The position numbers and the translations under genes were made by a program. The notes under the pieces were generated by a model. The model had not been told where the DNA came from. It saw only the letters and a program-made list of their open reading frames with translations, and did no database searches. From Stenopsyche tienmushanensis (Eukaryota > Arthropoda > Insecta > Trichoptera > Stenopsychidae), in assembly GCA_008973525.1 (NCBI GenBank), contig WACJ01000041.1, positions 124,001 to 188,000 of the forward strand: 64,000 nt of DNA, read 5' to 3'. Positions 11,347 through 23,177 of the stretch are shown here, piece by piece (position 1 is the stretch's first letter; every line of letters begins with the position of its first letter).

Positions 11347-12774
11347 AGTTTAGAAATTATCTGGGAGGTGGGAAAAAATAGTAACAAGTGATGAAATACT
11401 TTGATTAATCTGGTCATTCATTTTTTTGAACTAAATGCATTTTTGACGACAACAAAAAACGGACAAAATTAATTTGTACTCCCTCCCACCTATAGATAGA
11501 ATAAACATCAGGAATTCAATCATCATCAAATTCAACTTTATACTGATTATTTTCATCATAATGGTCCAGATCCTTAAGGGATGTTTAGGATGTAAAAGTG
11601 GTCGATTTTGTAACATTTTTTATGAAAAAAGTATTAAATATAGATATATATATAAATTATATATATTCTTCACCATGGAAGTCCTAAGTCCTGAACAGGT
11701 GATTTGCAGCAAAAAAATTAAACATATTTTTACTTTGTATAATATTGTATATAACTTAGACTAAAATTAAGAAGAACCATTGAAAAATTTAAAAAAAAGT
11801 AAGCAATCAAAAAAAAGTTTGTGTTTTTACTAACATTTTTTGTAGTTTTTTGTTCATTAAATAAACACTTTTGAATATTTTTAGATAATTGTAGTTTATA
11901 CGATGAAGACATTAATTATACGTGTGTTTGTTAAATTTCATAAAGAATGCTTATCTAGGGCGTGTGGGAGAACTTCCATGAGCTTAGAAAAAGTAGTTTC
12001 GAGAAAAACGCGATTAAAGCTCTCTTTGTCGCCCTATAACTTTGTGAATTTTATTTATATCGACTTGAAATTTACTGAATGTATTCTTAAACGTTGGTTC
12101 TTTCCGATACAAGAAGAAAAAAAAGATTTTTTTGTAACAACAAGGTAGAAACGTCCCTTAAGCGAGATGATCGGCCAATAAACATTATAAATATAGCTTC
12201 AGCATTTAAAAATATCAAAAGAGAATATCAAACAATTTTTATTGAAAATTATTAGTGTTTAACAATATACATATATAATTTTGGAAAAAGTTATATAAAA
12301 AAGAAATTTAATTTTATCATAATACGATACTCAAAATACATTTTTAACAAAATTAAATAAATCCATTTAAGAATCAATAATGATCATTATTTAAGAAAAG
12401 TGTCATTTAAATTATGAGCTCTAAATTTGTCACATAGAATGTCGATCAATATAAGATAAAAGATCACCAAAAAATGATCTAAAAATGTAATATTAATATA
12501 ATATGTACACTGAATTTAAAAAATATTAACAAAACTCATTGTTCGCAATTAAGTAATAAACAAATGGGAAATTTAATAAGAAAATAAAATAAAACATGCA
12601 CGTTGCATATGATAGAAAATATTAAGGAAATGGATACAAAGAAAATAAGGATGTTCAAGTGAAATTGCTATACAAATTCTTAATTTTCGAACACACAAGT
12701 GTCCAGCACCATTCAAAAAGTATAGTTGGACCCTCAAGTTTGTGACAATTATATCTTGTCGTTGTCTGCAAAAA
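11347..12774. other. Non-coding, strongly A/T-rich
   Basis: Only short frames occur. The right side (from about 12774 down to an AATAAA complement near 12238) may be the 3' untranslated region of the minus-strand gene that follows, because no earlier canonical poly(A) signal is visible. The stretch is otherwise featureless. Confidence 0.4.
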
Positions 12775-13453
12775 TTAATGAAGTGAATCGCTATCGATAA
12801 TAGACTGATCTAATTCCGAAACCGTTTGGTTGCAAGTGGCATCTTTGAAAATTTCAGAAAAATCTAAATCTTTCCAATCGAGTAAATCTGTCTTAGAATT
12901 ACTCTGTTTTTCGACGACTAATTCTGGCAAATCAGAAATTAACTCTTCTGGTTGACCAAATTCAGCTTGCATTTCCAATGCTTGCAATCTAAAATTCGAT
13001 AAGATGTTAGCAATAATAGATGCTTGAGTAAGTCTTAAAATATTTGTGATCTTACAGTGTTTTTTTCTTGTATGGTCGTTTAGCCTTTTTATTAGTTGTA
13101 TTTTTCTTACACACTTTTTTTTCACGACGGACAGCTTTTCCATCATCCGATAGATCGACGAAAAGGAAGGGATCGGATGTTTCATTAAAGGTGCTGTTGA
13201 AAATCTGAGGATTTGGTCGCTCTGATGATGTGGATGCATTCTGAGTGATGTTGTAATCATTCGAACTAAAAAAATCGTTGATAAAAATGATCATCATGTT
13301 GAAAATATTTGTATATGAATAACGAAAAACTCACAGAATACTTCCGAAAGTTTCATCGATGAATTTTTTATGCAATTCTGCTCGCGTGGCGCCACTATCA
13401 TGGATGGAAAAGCTGTCAAACAACTCATCACTATCGTCTGTATCGAACTCCAT
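12775..13453 (-). CDS. Acidic-basic-acidic, probably nuclear protein (180 aa, three exons)
   Basis: The coding exons on the minus strand are 13453-13335 (119 nt), 13265-13056 (210 nt) and 12988-12775 (214 nt), 543 nt in all. The introns are 69 bp (GTGAGT...TTTTAG) and 67 bp (GTAAGA...TTTTAG), both phase 2, and splicing gives one unbroken 180-residue frame. Residues 1-20 are acidic (DTDDSDELFDSF). Residues 83-108 are strongly basic (RREKKVCKK, KKAKRPYKKK), a likely nuclear localisation or nucleic-acid-binding stretch. Residues 144-157 (DLLDWKDLDFSEIF) have the alternating acidic and bulky hydrophobic pattern of activation domains. No signal peptide or membrane segment is seen. A transcriptional co-regulator role is inference; I recognise no family. 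Unspliced frames spanning 12775-13260 and 13052-13297 are artefacts of reading through the introns. Confidence 0.82.
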
Positions 13454-13511
13454 TGTTAACAAATCTTCACACTTGTAGAATCTCACACTCTACATGTCCT
13501 CAGTCGAAGAC

Positions 13512-13544
13512 TGAATAAAAACGATTTTGGCTTCTGAATTTATA
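13512..13544 (-). promoter_or_regulatory. Core promoter: TATA box and TCAGTC initiator
   Basis: On the minus strand TATAAA (13544-13539) is followed by TCAGTC, whose A is at 13512, 32 bp downstream. This is a textbook TATA/initiator pair for arthropods. It predicts a leader of about 59 nt before the ATG at 13453 and strongly supports the three-exon gene model. Confidence 0.75.
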
Positions 13545-13559
13545 CACAATAACTATGTG

Positions 13560-15476
13560 ATAATACTACAATAAACACATTTGATGTAGGCATTTATAAA
13601 TGTGATATTAATCATATCACATATATTAATAATATTAGCACATACAAGAAAATAAAATAGTTCATCAGTTCAATTAACATTTTAATATGAATATTACAAT
13701 CGTTTATATTTTAAGACTGTCAATAATTGACTTAATGCACTATATTTCACGTACAGGATGAAATTGCACAAAACTTATACATAGTTTATTTAGCACAGCC
13801 TGTAGATCTTGTTTCCATTTTGAACTTTAAAGAACCACATTTGTATTTAATCTTGCTCTTAAGACATAAATATTATTAATATTTGTACCTCCTTCAGTCT
13901 CCTTATTGTAAAATATTTCTTTTTGATAAATATTCTTTTTTTAATAATATTAATCCGTTAAATTATTTTTAAAATTCGTATTTAATTTATGCATTTTTTT
14001 AATCTGACAATTTAAAAAATATAACATTAAACAGATTCATACCTAATTTTGCATTGTCGCATACATATTATATATGCATCAATCGTCTGCAGATTAAAAA
14101 AGATTTAAAATCCTATTCCTTTTTAATACTTTTAAAATTAATTTTTATCGTTATATTTCAATCGAACAAATATTTTTTTTAAAAAAATATTAGAATCTTG
14201 CATTAAACATAAGTTTTTTCCTATTTTCCTTATCAATTTCTATCCTAAAACACTATTAACTATGTAAGGAAATAAGGTCGCCTTTCTTCCCCCATGTGTA
14301 ATGGATCGTCATCGAAAAGTCTCGCAATTGAATGCACTCCCTTGTTGAAAAATAGTAAATAAACGCCTTACACTTTTTACTCTTTTGACATTTCTCTAAT
14401 CGTACAAATCCACTTATCTATCAGGACCGTCGCAGCGTGTATGAAACTTGTACATAAATAAATAAATACTGGTGATAGCACACAATATTCTGTCATTTAT
14501 TTGCGTAAACATAAACAATACACTTGAAACCGATTAATTATATCGTTAAGTCGCTGTTTTTTTCATAGAAAAAAATATTTTTTTAATACATAAAATTGGT
14601 TATACTAGGAACACATATTAGTGAATCCAAAAATATCTTCATATTTTAATGGATCTTGGCGTTTCCATTTTATTTTAATTCAACTAAGTACATACTACAG
14701 TTTTGTGACAATCCTGAACAAGAAGGTTAAAAACCCGTAAATCTCCCTTTAAACCTTAAAAACTCATTGATTTGAATTTCTTTCTCTTTCAAAGAAAATA
14801 AATGCCATTTTTTGAACTCAACCTAAAATTCATAAAGGAAGCAAACATGTCCTGAAAATCACATCCGAATTACCACTAAAATAAATAAATGATGTCTCAA
14901 AGAGCGCAGGAATAACGTAAATGTGTTACACGTGCGTATATTAATTACCTCGGGGGTGATGGGTAATTTTAATACAAAGTAAGGTTTAATGACTTTCGCA
15001 AATATTGTTTCAAAGGGCGGTCGAGTGTGAAGGTCGGAACACTTTCAGGGTGATTACTTAAAAGAAAAGGCCCCAAAATGCATGGAGGGGTGCTGTAGGG
15101 GGCATTGGAGGAGTGCTGGAGTGGGGTTGAGATCCCAAAGGGGCATGTCAAGAATAAATTAATTCCTATATAACCGGAGGTCACCATGTTCTGACGGGCA
15201 GACTAATTACCTAGATGTCGGTCACGCTAAATATCCGACTTGCAACAATATTACTGGTATTTTTCGCTCGAAATACTCGGTTTCATGCACCGACGGTATT
15301 AAAATCTTGCTTTTAAATATTCCCAGACAACCCTGAGTAGCACCACAATGTATTTGAATAATGAGCTATTCATCAAAATTTGCCTTCCAGCTTAAATCTA
15401 TCCCTTCAATATACATTTACTTGATATTAAGGTATTGATCCCATACATACTGTTAAATTTGACCTGGATGAATAAG
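13560..15476. other. Non-coding stretch
   Basis: Very A/T-rich to about 14700. A denser patch at 14940-15190 contains G-rich runs (GGAGGGGTGCTGTAGGGGG) and an antisense frame at 14969-15187 with no recognisable domain, perhaps a conserved non-coding element. The 27 bases at 14401-14427 match 19058-19084 at 23 positions. Confidence 0.4.
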
Positions 15477-15560
15477 AACCATATGGCTCAGTTGACAGAG
15501 CAAGCATCCATAATGTGTGAGATCGTTGTTTCCAAACCAACCGATAGCTAAATATTCACA
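15477..15560 (+). repeat. Possible tRNA-derived SINE head
   Basis: TGGCTCAGTTGACAGAGC fits a tRNA A box and D arm, and about 30 bases later a degenerate B-box-like stretch (ATCGTTGTTTCCAAACC) follows. No intact cloverleaf forms, so a degenerate SINE head is more likely than a tRNA gene. No poly(A) tail or target duplication was identified. Confidence 0.35.
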
Positions 15561-18500
15561 GGAGATTCAATTTTCACATGGAAATTTAAAGACAATAATG
15601 CAACTAGCTGATGTTTAAGTTATACGCAAGATTAAACATTAGCACTTTAGAAGAAAAACATCTTTAAAGCATGCAATAACAGTAATAGCATCCCTAAAAT
15701 AGATAGAATGTGTCAATATTCTAAGCAGAGTGTTGAAATAATTATGCAGTTCTCGGATGAAAAATATTTAAAACCAGTGGTTAATCAAAAAAATAATTAA
15801 AAACTAGTGTTTTATTGAAGAGGATGTCCACAAATAGTTTGAAACGGCGAGTGATCATAAAAAGGCAATGATTTACTATGGTCATAATTTAAACCATATT
15901 GAAATCCATAGTTCACTTAAATTCCTCATGTTTTTAAAGCTTAAATTTTGCTTAATGTTTTTAGTTTATTATATAAAAATATTTCAGTATACAAGAAATA
16001 TCTCTAATTTAATTATGCCTTATGTTTTCTATGATGCCTTTTTGATAACTTTTTTTGTTGTTTAGTATGTAAAAGAAGGGAGCAAAATTCCCATGATAAC
16101 AAAATTGTTTTATAAAACGTTATAGTTAAAATATTCCCCGGTCTTGTTGTAAACTTTTCTAATGACACAACTTTCCATGTCTATTTTGAAGGGAGTCAAT
16201 TTGTACACTCATACCATTTACTTTCGGAACCCTTTTTATTCATTTGGGATCAAATTCTCGTTTTCCTCATCTTCTGAATCTTTGAGCATGTTTCGAATTA
16301 CCTAAAAAAAAAAACAAACTTCCCGAACTGCGGAACGGTGAATGTGTAATTAAGTTTGCGGCTGTCTTTAGACTACTCCGGATTGTGATCGATCTCCACC
16401 AACTTACATTCGGCTTTTGATATTTAATTTACCACAAGGTGCTCCCGTGAAGTTAAAGGTGGAAACTATAAATTATTTAACCAGATAAACGAACCTCAAG
16501 ACATCGTCTTCAGATTCCGGGATGTATTTTTGAAGGGTCAAGGTACTCGCGTCTACCAATTAATCATTGTTCCGCGCCCTGCTCGCCTTTTGCTTTGTCA
16601 ACTTCCCAGAATAAATAATTACTCGGCAAATTAATAAGAAAGTGGTTGGGTAATCATTCAAATATTCTACGAAGTGACTCTCGAGTCACAGCCTCCAAAA
16701 ACACTTCCCCCCACGGCTCCGCGTAAACTTTTGGACCCCTTTTTTAAAACGCCCGTTAATTATCGACCCCTGGCAGCGACTCAATAAGAAAATGAAATTG
16801 GTGTCTCATATTTCAAGCGTGTCGTACTAATTACAAACCAGCGAACCCTTTATTTACTTAAATCATTACTTTGAAATCTTTTTTAATTCCATTTATTATT
16901 ATGTAATTTTAATTAGAGTAGGGGAACTTTATATTCCAGTTACAGCCAAAAATATTTATTTTAGCAAACAATTATTTCTAATTGTGGAAAATCATTAAGG
17001 TTTATGAGACGAGATTCCAATAATAATGAACAAATAATATTTTTTTAATATTCTGCTAAGAATATCTAAATAGGACAATTAACTGAAATGCATCGATGGT
17101 ATCACATTTGTACCATCGCTTATTTTAGTTAACATACATCTCGTGTAAATTTTCATTGACAACTTAAAAATTATTTTTTCAATTCAGGGCCGTAACAAAG
17201 GGGCTGAAAAGCAAGTGTCACCTATGGGCGAAACTGAGCTTGGGGCGCAAAACGATCCATTTTTTTAATGTTTTTATTTTATTTGACCATTCTATTTTAC
17301 AAATAAAAATAAAGACAACAATATTTTCGACCAATTTTAAAATTTAAAGTACCCACCCGATCAGTCTTCTTCGAACAATTACGTTTTGTAATGAGAGTTC
17401 GTAATCGTTCTGTTCGGGTATGGCATCTAATCGCGAGGCACTCATTCATTGTATCAGCGGTCCGAAAAGCGAACCAATTAGACACACAGATCTTGCGTCC
17501 ATTCCATCCTTTTTTAGGATTTTTTGCGCCATTTTCGGAGATAAATATATACTTGGGACCTAACTTTCAGAAGCTAACATTCATAGGTGACTAGCGCCAA
17601 AAGAGATCGCGAACGAGTTTAGACTTCCCCCCCTCCCACCCACAAAAACCATATATCTATCTATTTTACTGATTTATGCTGCTATCTTATCTAGTTTTTT
17701 AGTTTTAAGTTACAAAATCTAGCTAACATTCAATTAAAATAATCAATATAAGAAGAAAAAGAAACATCATATTTGCACTTATTTTAAAATCTATTATTTT
17801 AAAATACATTTATCATCATACCGAATGGATCAAAAATCGTATTCTAATATACCACGAAAATGCTATAAAAATATAAAGATCGCTAAGGAAAGGTTTAAAC
17901 TTTCCCTTTGAAATTGAACGCATTTTTTCTCGAGATAGATTTCAAAGCAGCACTGAAATTCTCCGAAGCTGAACGTAGAAATGACAGGAAAATATTTTAT
18001 ATTCAAATTTAATTAAATTCCTCGCCATGTCCATTGTTGATTGCATTCATACTGACTTGTGTCGTTAAGCATAATTATGTGCATGTGAACTTCATGGGAA
18101 TTTGCATAATTAAAAAGCCAGGGCTGCATTTTTTTCAGGTACATATATATTTCTATGGATTTGAATTCAATTAAATACGCTATTCTGCAATTGCGCCGAG
18201 TATTTTAGACTTCTATTTTATATTCCTGAGATGTTCAACTTAGCATATTCTATTCCCTTCTTTTACTCCAATAAGCATATCCTGGTAGATAAGAAATTTT
18301 AAATGCATATTGTGAATTTTATCTCAATGCATTCGCGAGTATTATTACGTTATGCCATCGCGAATGTTCATATAACGTCCTTTTATTTCATTCTGTCTGT
18401 AGATATAATATTTAGAACGCAGATCTAATATAAATATGTTTTTAAAATTAATTTTATAATATTATATTTGCGTAATAGATAGTCCTTTTTCATCCACATT

Positions 18501-19057
18501 TCTATAATCCTCAATATCATATCTTATTTAATACCATATCTTTTCAGCCCTATGTCTCTGATGGCTGCAGTGAACAGATTTTTTCTTTGAGAGAAATGTT
18601 TTTAGTATATTTTCGATATGACAAATACTTTTCTGACCATATCAATCCTCTATTTTATTTCATCAATTCACATCATATTTATATTGTTTAGTCTTCTCAA
18701 TCAACTTTTTTTTATTTTCAAATAAAATAGCTCTACATCTCTCCCGCTGACTCCTATATATCTCATCTAGACACCCTGGAACAATTACGAGTCTTCAGGA
18801 TTCCCTGCAATAATTTATGCATTGTCTTAATATTCCATATTGTTCAATTCCCTTCAAATTGGTACGGCTTTCATTGTGAACTTTGAATGCTTCGTTAAAT
18901 ATTAGCTCTCAGATTGATTAGGATGCGTCGGTTTTAATATAAATCATTGTATTCTATCGCATCAATCAAGTTTTACATATGTATTGCAAATCTTTAACCC
19001 TTTGAAAAGTGAAATAATTTAAAATCATAATATACTTAGATGCTCTATTGGTATGTC
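15561..19057. other. Non-coding stretch
   Basis: No exon was supported. A patch at 16310-16830 is less A/T-rich and contains repeated homeodomain-like TAATTA/ATTAAT cores, so it may be regulatory. The rest is A/T-rich with short random frames. Confidence 0.4.
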
Positions 19058-19077
19058 CGTACAAATCCACTCATCTG

Positions 19078-19640
19078 TCGGGATTACAGAATCAAATCCT
19101 GGACAATTTTAAGTGGTCATGAATCCCGGAACTAGTAAACGTAATCCAGAAAAATTCGGGATTGAAATTTTTATCTAACAGAAATCATACACCTTACCAA
19201 CACGATGAAGGCTACTAAATCGAGACATTCCCGCCGAAATCTGGATGCTTGAAAACACTGGCGTAACTACTAATTTGCGAACTGAGGTGACGCTTCACTG
19301 TCTAATTTATGTATCCACGTATAGAGTACATATATTTTTTTCAAATTGTTATATTTACCTCTCCCTACCGGTGATGTATTTACTACACCTCGACCCTAAT
19401 AATGGGAATATCGATATATAATAGATACGGGGCTTAGAATGTTTGCGGTCATCAGCTCGAGCTATCATTTAAATATCTGATGACGATACCTCCAACGAGT
19501 GTGAAGGCTGAGCGTGCATTTTCAGGAGCAAGTTGCCTGGCTACAAAAATCAGATCCAGACTAAATGATGAAACACTCGATGCTTTAATGTTACTTCGGG
19601 CATATTTTCAAAATAATATATTTGAATTTTTTAGTGTTTT
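19078..19640 (+). mobile_element. hAT element fragment with C-terminal dimerisation domain
   Basis: The 3' half translates to IPPTSVKAERAFSGASCLA followed by RSRLNDETLDALMLLRA (about 19475-19615), the conserved hAT C-terminal dimerisation region (consensus PATSAxSERxFSxAG...LxxExxxxLxxLR). The 5' half (19078-19440) is homologous to the reverse complement of 44030-44400, sharing terminal GGGATT-rich sequence and a short frame starting MKATKSRHSRRNLDA at 19205. The bulk of a full transposase is missing between these parts, so this is an internal-deletion copy. Exact ends and an 8-bp duplication could not be fixed. Confidence 0.75.
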
Positions 19641-19649
19641 CTTTATCTA

Positions 19650-20439
19650 TTTTTGAATTGTATTTTTATCTTTTCTTAAATAGATAAAATTCTTTCGCCT
19701 TCAAATTATTTTTTATATTAAAAAAATGGACTTATTAGTAATTTTTAATCAAATTTATCAATGTAATTTATTCGACATCGGATATGACACATCAAGATTC
19801 ATGCTTTGATGGACGTCATAAGGTCTTTAAAGAGAAAAGAAAGAACTTGCCATTATTGTTGCAAATACGAGATAAATATCAGATCGTCATGTTGATTTAA
19901 AACATATTTGGACAGTTGCAAATCCAAAACATTTTGGAATGTATGTGAAGTTCCACAAGTACAGTAAAAATCTTGCCACAGGGCTATTATACTTTTAAAT
20001 AGAACAGAGACCAAAACATTTAAACTAACTGGATGTTTTAATGACGTATATTAATATAATCCTCATCTTTAAATGGCTTTTCAGTCACTACTAAAATATG
20101 TTCAAGAAATTTTTTCCGTTCCTTCAAAGAGTTGAATTATATTTTAAAGCTCCAATTAGACTCTTTTCATAGCTAATTATCGTGGTTTCCAGCTTCGTTA
20201 TGAAATTGTAAAAATATTGTAGACTAAAAAAACCTACGCCAACGACGACGTCTTTCTTAATAAATTACTTTTTAAAAATTGATGAACTTATAATGAATCC
20301 TTTGTTCAATTTGAGCTCATTTCACTACTCACAGCCATGTCGAGACTATTAATTAATTATTATAGATTGATCTTAATTTTTACAGAGTTATTTTTTAATA
20401 GTCTATGCTAAATTATTTTCAAAAGAATCTTTGTCTAAC
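19650..20439. other. Non-coding A/T-rich stretch
   Basis: Only short frames, with no repeat ends recognised up to the target duplication of the next hAT element. Confidence 0.45.
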
Positions 20440-20666
20440 GTGTATACCAGGGGTCGGCAACCTTTTGAGTCGGAAGAGCCAAAAATTACAATTTACAAAT
20501 TTCAAAGTTTTAAAGAGCCATAAAAAAATTTCTTGCCAACAATAAATAGTACTCGCATAAATAAAGTTTTTTGATAAAAATAACTAATCTATTTATTCAT
20601 ATATAAGAAGTGTTTTTTAACAACAAATTAGATTATATATATGTGGTATTATTAGATAATTACTTA

Positions 20667-22361
20667 ATTGCTGGACGGTCTTGGAAAACTCCTCGAAACA
20701 ATGCTGTTGAAGAGAATCCAGCCAGGAATTGAACGAAAACTGTCAGACAGGCAGTATGGCTTTAGACCGGGGCGATCCACGCTTGGAGCAATAAAACGTG
20801 TAACTGATATCATCCGAAAACCGCGAAAAGGCTTGGTTAAACAAAGCAAGTACGTTGTGATGGTCACACTGGACATCAAAAACACTTTCAATAGCGCAAA
20901 CTGGGAACTAATCGTGGGAGCCCAGGAGGAAAAATTTGAAGTTCCACAGTATGCAGTCGACCTCGTAAGCGATTATTTCAAAGACCGATATGTCCATCAC
21001 AACGAAACGGTCCTGACGAGAAGACTGGAGATGGGCGTCCCACAGGGGTTCGTTTTGGGACCGACCCTCTGGAACGTACTCTACAACAGTGTCCTAAACA
21101 TGGCACTACCTGCAGGAGCGGAACTTATTGCCTTTGCGGACGACGTCGCGCTGCTGGTGACGGCTCGACATCCATGGGAAATGGAGGTGACGGGCAACGA
21201 AGCCCTCACCAGAATTCGAGCGTGGATGCGGGATAATCGATTGCAGTTGGCGTCTGAGAAAACGAAGGCAATGATATGCAGCAGACGGGGAAGACCGAGA
21301 GTCGAGCAGCTTGTTATTGGAGAAAACTAGGTGGAATACAGTAAAATACTGAGATATCTCGGGATCCTCATGGATAACAAGCTGACCTTTAGAAAACACA
21401 TAGAAGAAACTGCAAAGAAGTCGCAGATAGTAGCCAGCGAGCTTGGACGGCTCATGCCCAATAATGGAGGGCCAAAGCCCTGCAGAAGACATACCATAAA
21501 CGAGGTAATATACTCAATCATTCTGTACGGAGCCCCTATATGGCATGAGTCGCTCAGACGCGACATCAACAGAAAGAAGTTAGCCAGGGTCCAGCGACAG
21601 GGAGCGCTCCGATTCACCGTAGCGTATAGGACAGTGACCGAAGACGCGGTGCTGGTGATCGCTGGAATACCCCTTGCTGGACCTCCAAGGAAAGAAGAGG
21701 GCCTTGGACTACGACAATTCTAAAAATCGCAACTAACATGACCAGAAACTGAGGGAAGCCTGGCAACGGAGATGGGATCAGTCCAGCAAGGGAAGATGGA
21801 CCCATTGACTTATCCCGGTCATAAGTCGGTGGAAGGCCCGGGGACACGGTGAAACAACCTACCTCTTGACTCAGGTGCTCACTGGGCACGGATGCTTCGG
21901 TGCGTACCTGAAGCGGATTGGCAAAGAACCATCCGCAACGTTCCACCACTGCCAAGCGGAGGTAGACGATACAGAGCACACCATCATTGGCTGTGAGGCT
22001 TGGGCACCCCAGAGAAAACTGATGAAACAAGCACTCGGGGTAGCCGAGCTCAACATCGACAACATGGTCCACAGCATGATAGGAAGCAAGAAGAACTGGA
22101 AGCTTTAGCGCAACTACGTAGAAGAGATTCTGAGCGCCAAAGAGGGCAGTGAGAGAGAGAGATGTAGAGCGCCTCTTCGACAATAGAATAGGGCCAATCT
22201 AAGGCCAGACTACCTGACCTCTTGAAGTAATGTGTAAAATAATACCAGGGGGCCAGAGAAGAACAAGGGAGGGGTTTAGTGGGTAGGAACGAGTTAATCA
22301 TTAGTCCCACACTACCCAGAATGGGTGTCTTACGAAGATTCCCCTCCCACAGAAAAAAAGA
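20667..22361 (+). mobile_element. 5'-truncated R1-like non-LTR retrotransposon nested in the hAT
   Basis: The insertion is bounded by a 13-bp direct repeat, AGATAATTACTTA (20654-20666) and AGATAATCACTTA (22362-22374), differing at one base. That fits target-primed reverse transcription by a LINE. It begins in the middle of the reverse transcriptase domain, the usual 5' truncation, and ends in a short A-rich tail (AGAAAAAAAG) after an untranslated region of about 175 bp. R1-clade elements are best known from 28S rDNA, but several lineages insert elsewhere; here the target is A/T-rich DNA inside a hAT. Confidence 0.88.
20668..22186 (+). pseudogene. R1-like reverse transcriptase pseudogene
   Basis: The reading starts within the RT domain at LDGLGKLLETMLLKRI and shows FRPGRST, motif A (VTLDIKNTFNSANW), motif B (GVPQGFVLGPTLWN) and motif C (AFADDVALL), so the catalytic aspartates are kept. 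Downstream are the thumb and the C-terminal zinc-binding region (CQAEVDDTEHTIIGC near 21950-22000) and a tail ending at TAG 22184. Lesions: in-frame TAG at 21328-21330, a frameshift between about 21680 and 21740, TGA at 21806-21808 and TAG at 22106-22108. The endonuclease and ORF1 are absent through 5' truncation. With so few lesions it is a fairly young copy, younger than the LINE remnants at 37, 50 and 56 kb. Confidence 0.9.
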
Positions 22362-22598
22362 AGATAATCACTTATTATTTAAGTAAAAAATTGAAACAAT
22401 TTAACATTTACTTACAACACTAACTAGTACTTCAATAACAAACAATTGAGCAAACAAATTCAATGGGAGCGATGGTTTTGCATGGTTATTCAGGTAGAAA
22501 ATTTCGTTATTTGCGTATGGAACTAAAGAGCCGCAGCTTCACACTCAAAGAGCCGCATGTGGCTCGCGAGCCGCTGGTTGCCGACCCCTGGTGTATAC

Positions 22599-23169
22599 CA
22601 TTGGGTGCTAGACAGATTTTTAATATATTTTATTAGTAAAAACCTAATTGATTGGTTCGTCATGACATAAACCGAATATAAATTAGATTTTTGTGTGTCA
22701 TCAAAGCCTAAGTAAGTCTTAATTTAAATACAATCATCATTAGAGATGATTTGATAGAGAATTTTAGTATAAATTGATATATTTCATAAATGTATTTACG
22801 AGCCATTTTTTTAAAGAACGCCATCTTGATTTTTATAAATGGTAAAATATTGCTGAAACGTAAGCGAATGGATTAAAAAATCCACAAGGATATGTTATCA
22901 TATATTAACACATCTTATACGGGCTAGTTTAATCAAAATTTACATTTATAGCGGACATCTCCACCTCTTTTCCGCGCTACACGTACTTTCGAGTAGAATA
23001 TTTTACACGGGAACTTATCGCATTTTTTTCTAGTTTATGTCTGCGAAAATATTTTGAGAGTCTTAAGAGACACTTGTTCGCCTTTGTGTTACTGTTGATA
23101 TCTGCGATCTTTTGGAATTTGAGCTATAAACGATTGTTATTCCAGATATATCTTTTAATGCCTAATATC
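22599..23169. other. Non-coding A/T-rich spacer between hAT elements
   Basis: No frame, repeat end or motif was recognised. Confidence 0.5.
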
Positions 23170-23177
23170 TACTAGAT

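Larger units (their letters stand above)
20448..22590. mobile_element. hAT element with exact 8-bp target duplication, carrying a nested LINE
   Basis: The ends are an exact 15-bp inverted repeat, CAGGGGTCGGCAACC at 20448-20462 and its complement at 22576-22590, flanked by the direct repeat GTGTATAC (20440-20447 and 22591-22598). Without the inserted LINE (about 20667-22361) the hAT itself is only about 440 bp, so it was a MITE with no transposase. The subterminal GAGCC-rich sequence (AAGAGCC, AGAGCCGC) occurs on both sides. The layout gives a relative order: hAT insertion first, LINE insertion second. Confidence 0.92.

Noticed and set aside
13052..13297. Separate 81-residue and 161-residue minus-strand proteins (12775-13260 and 13052-13297)
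   Set aside because: They arise by reading through introns. The three-exon model uses consensus splice sites and gives one continuous protein with a promoter.
14401..19084. 27-bp match between 14401-14427 and 19058-19084 (23 identical)
   Set aside because: Too short to define a repeat family without a genome search; it may be a decayed end of the 19-kb hAT family or chance.
21106..22310. Several minus-strand frames inside the nested LINE
   Set aside because: They are antisense shadows of the R1-like reverse transcriptase.
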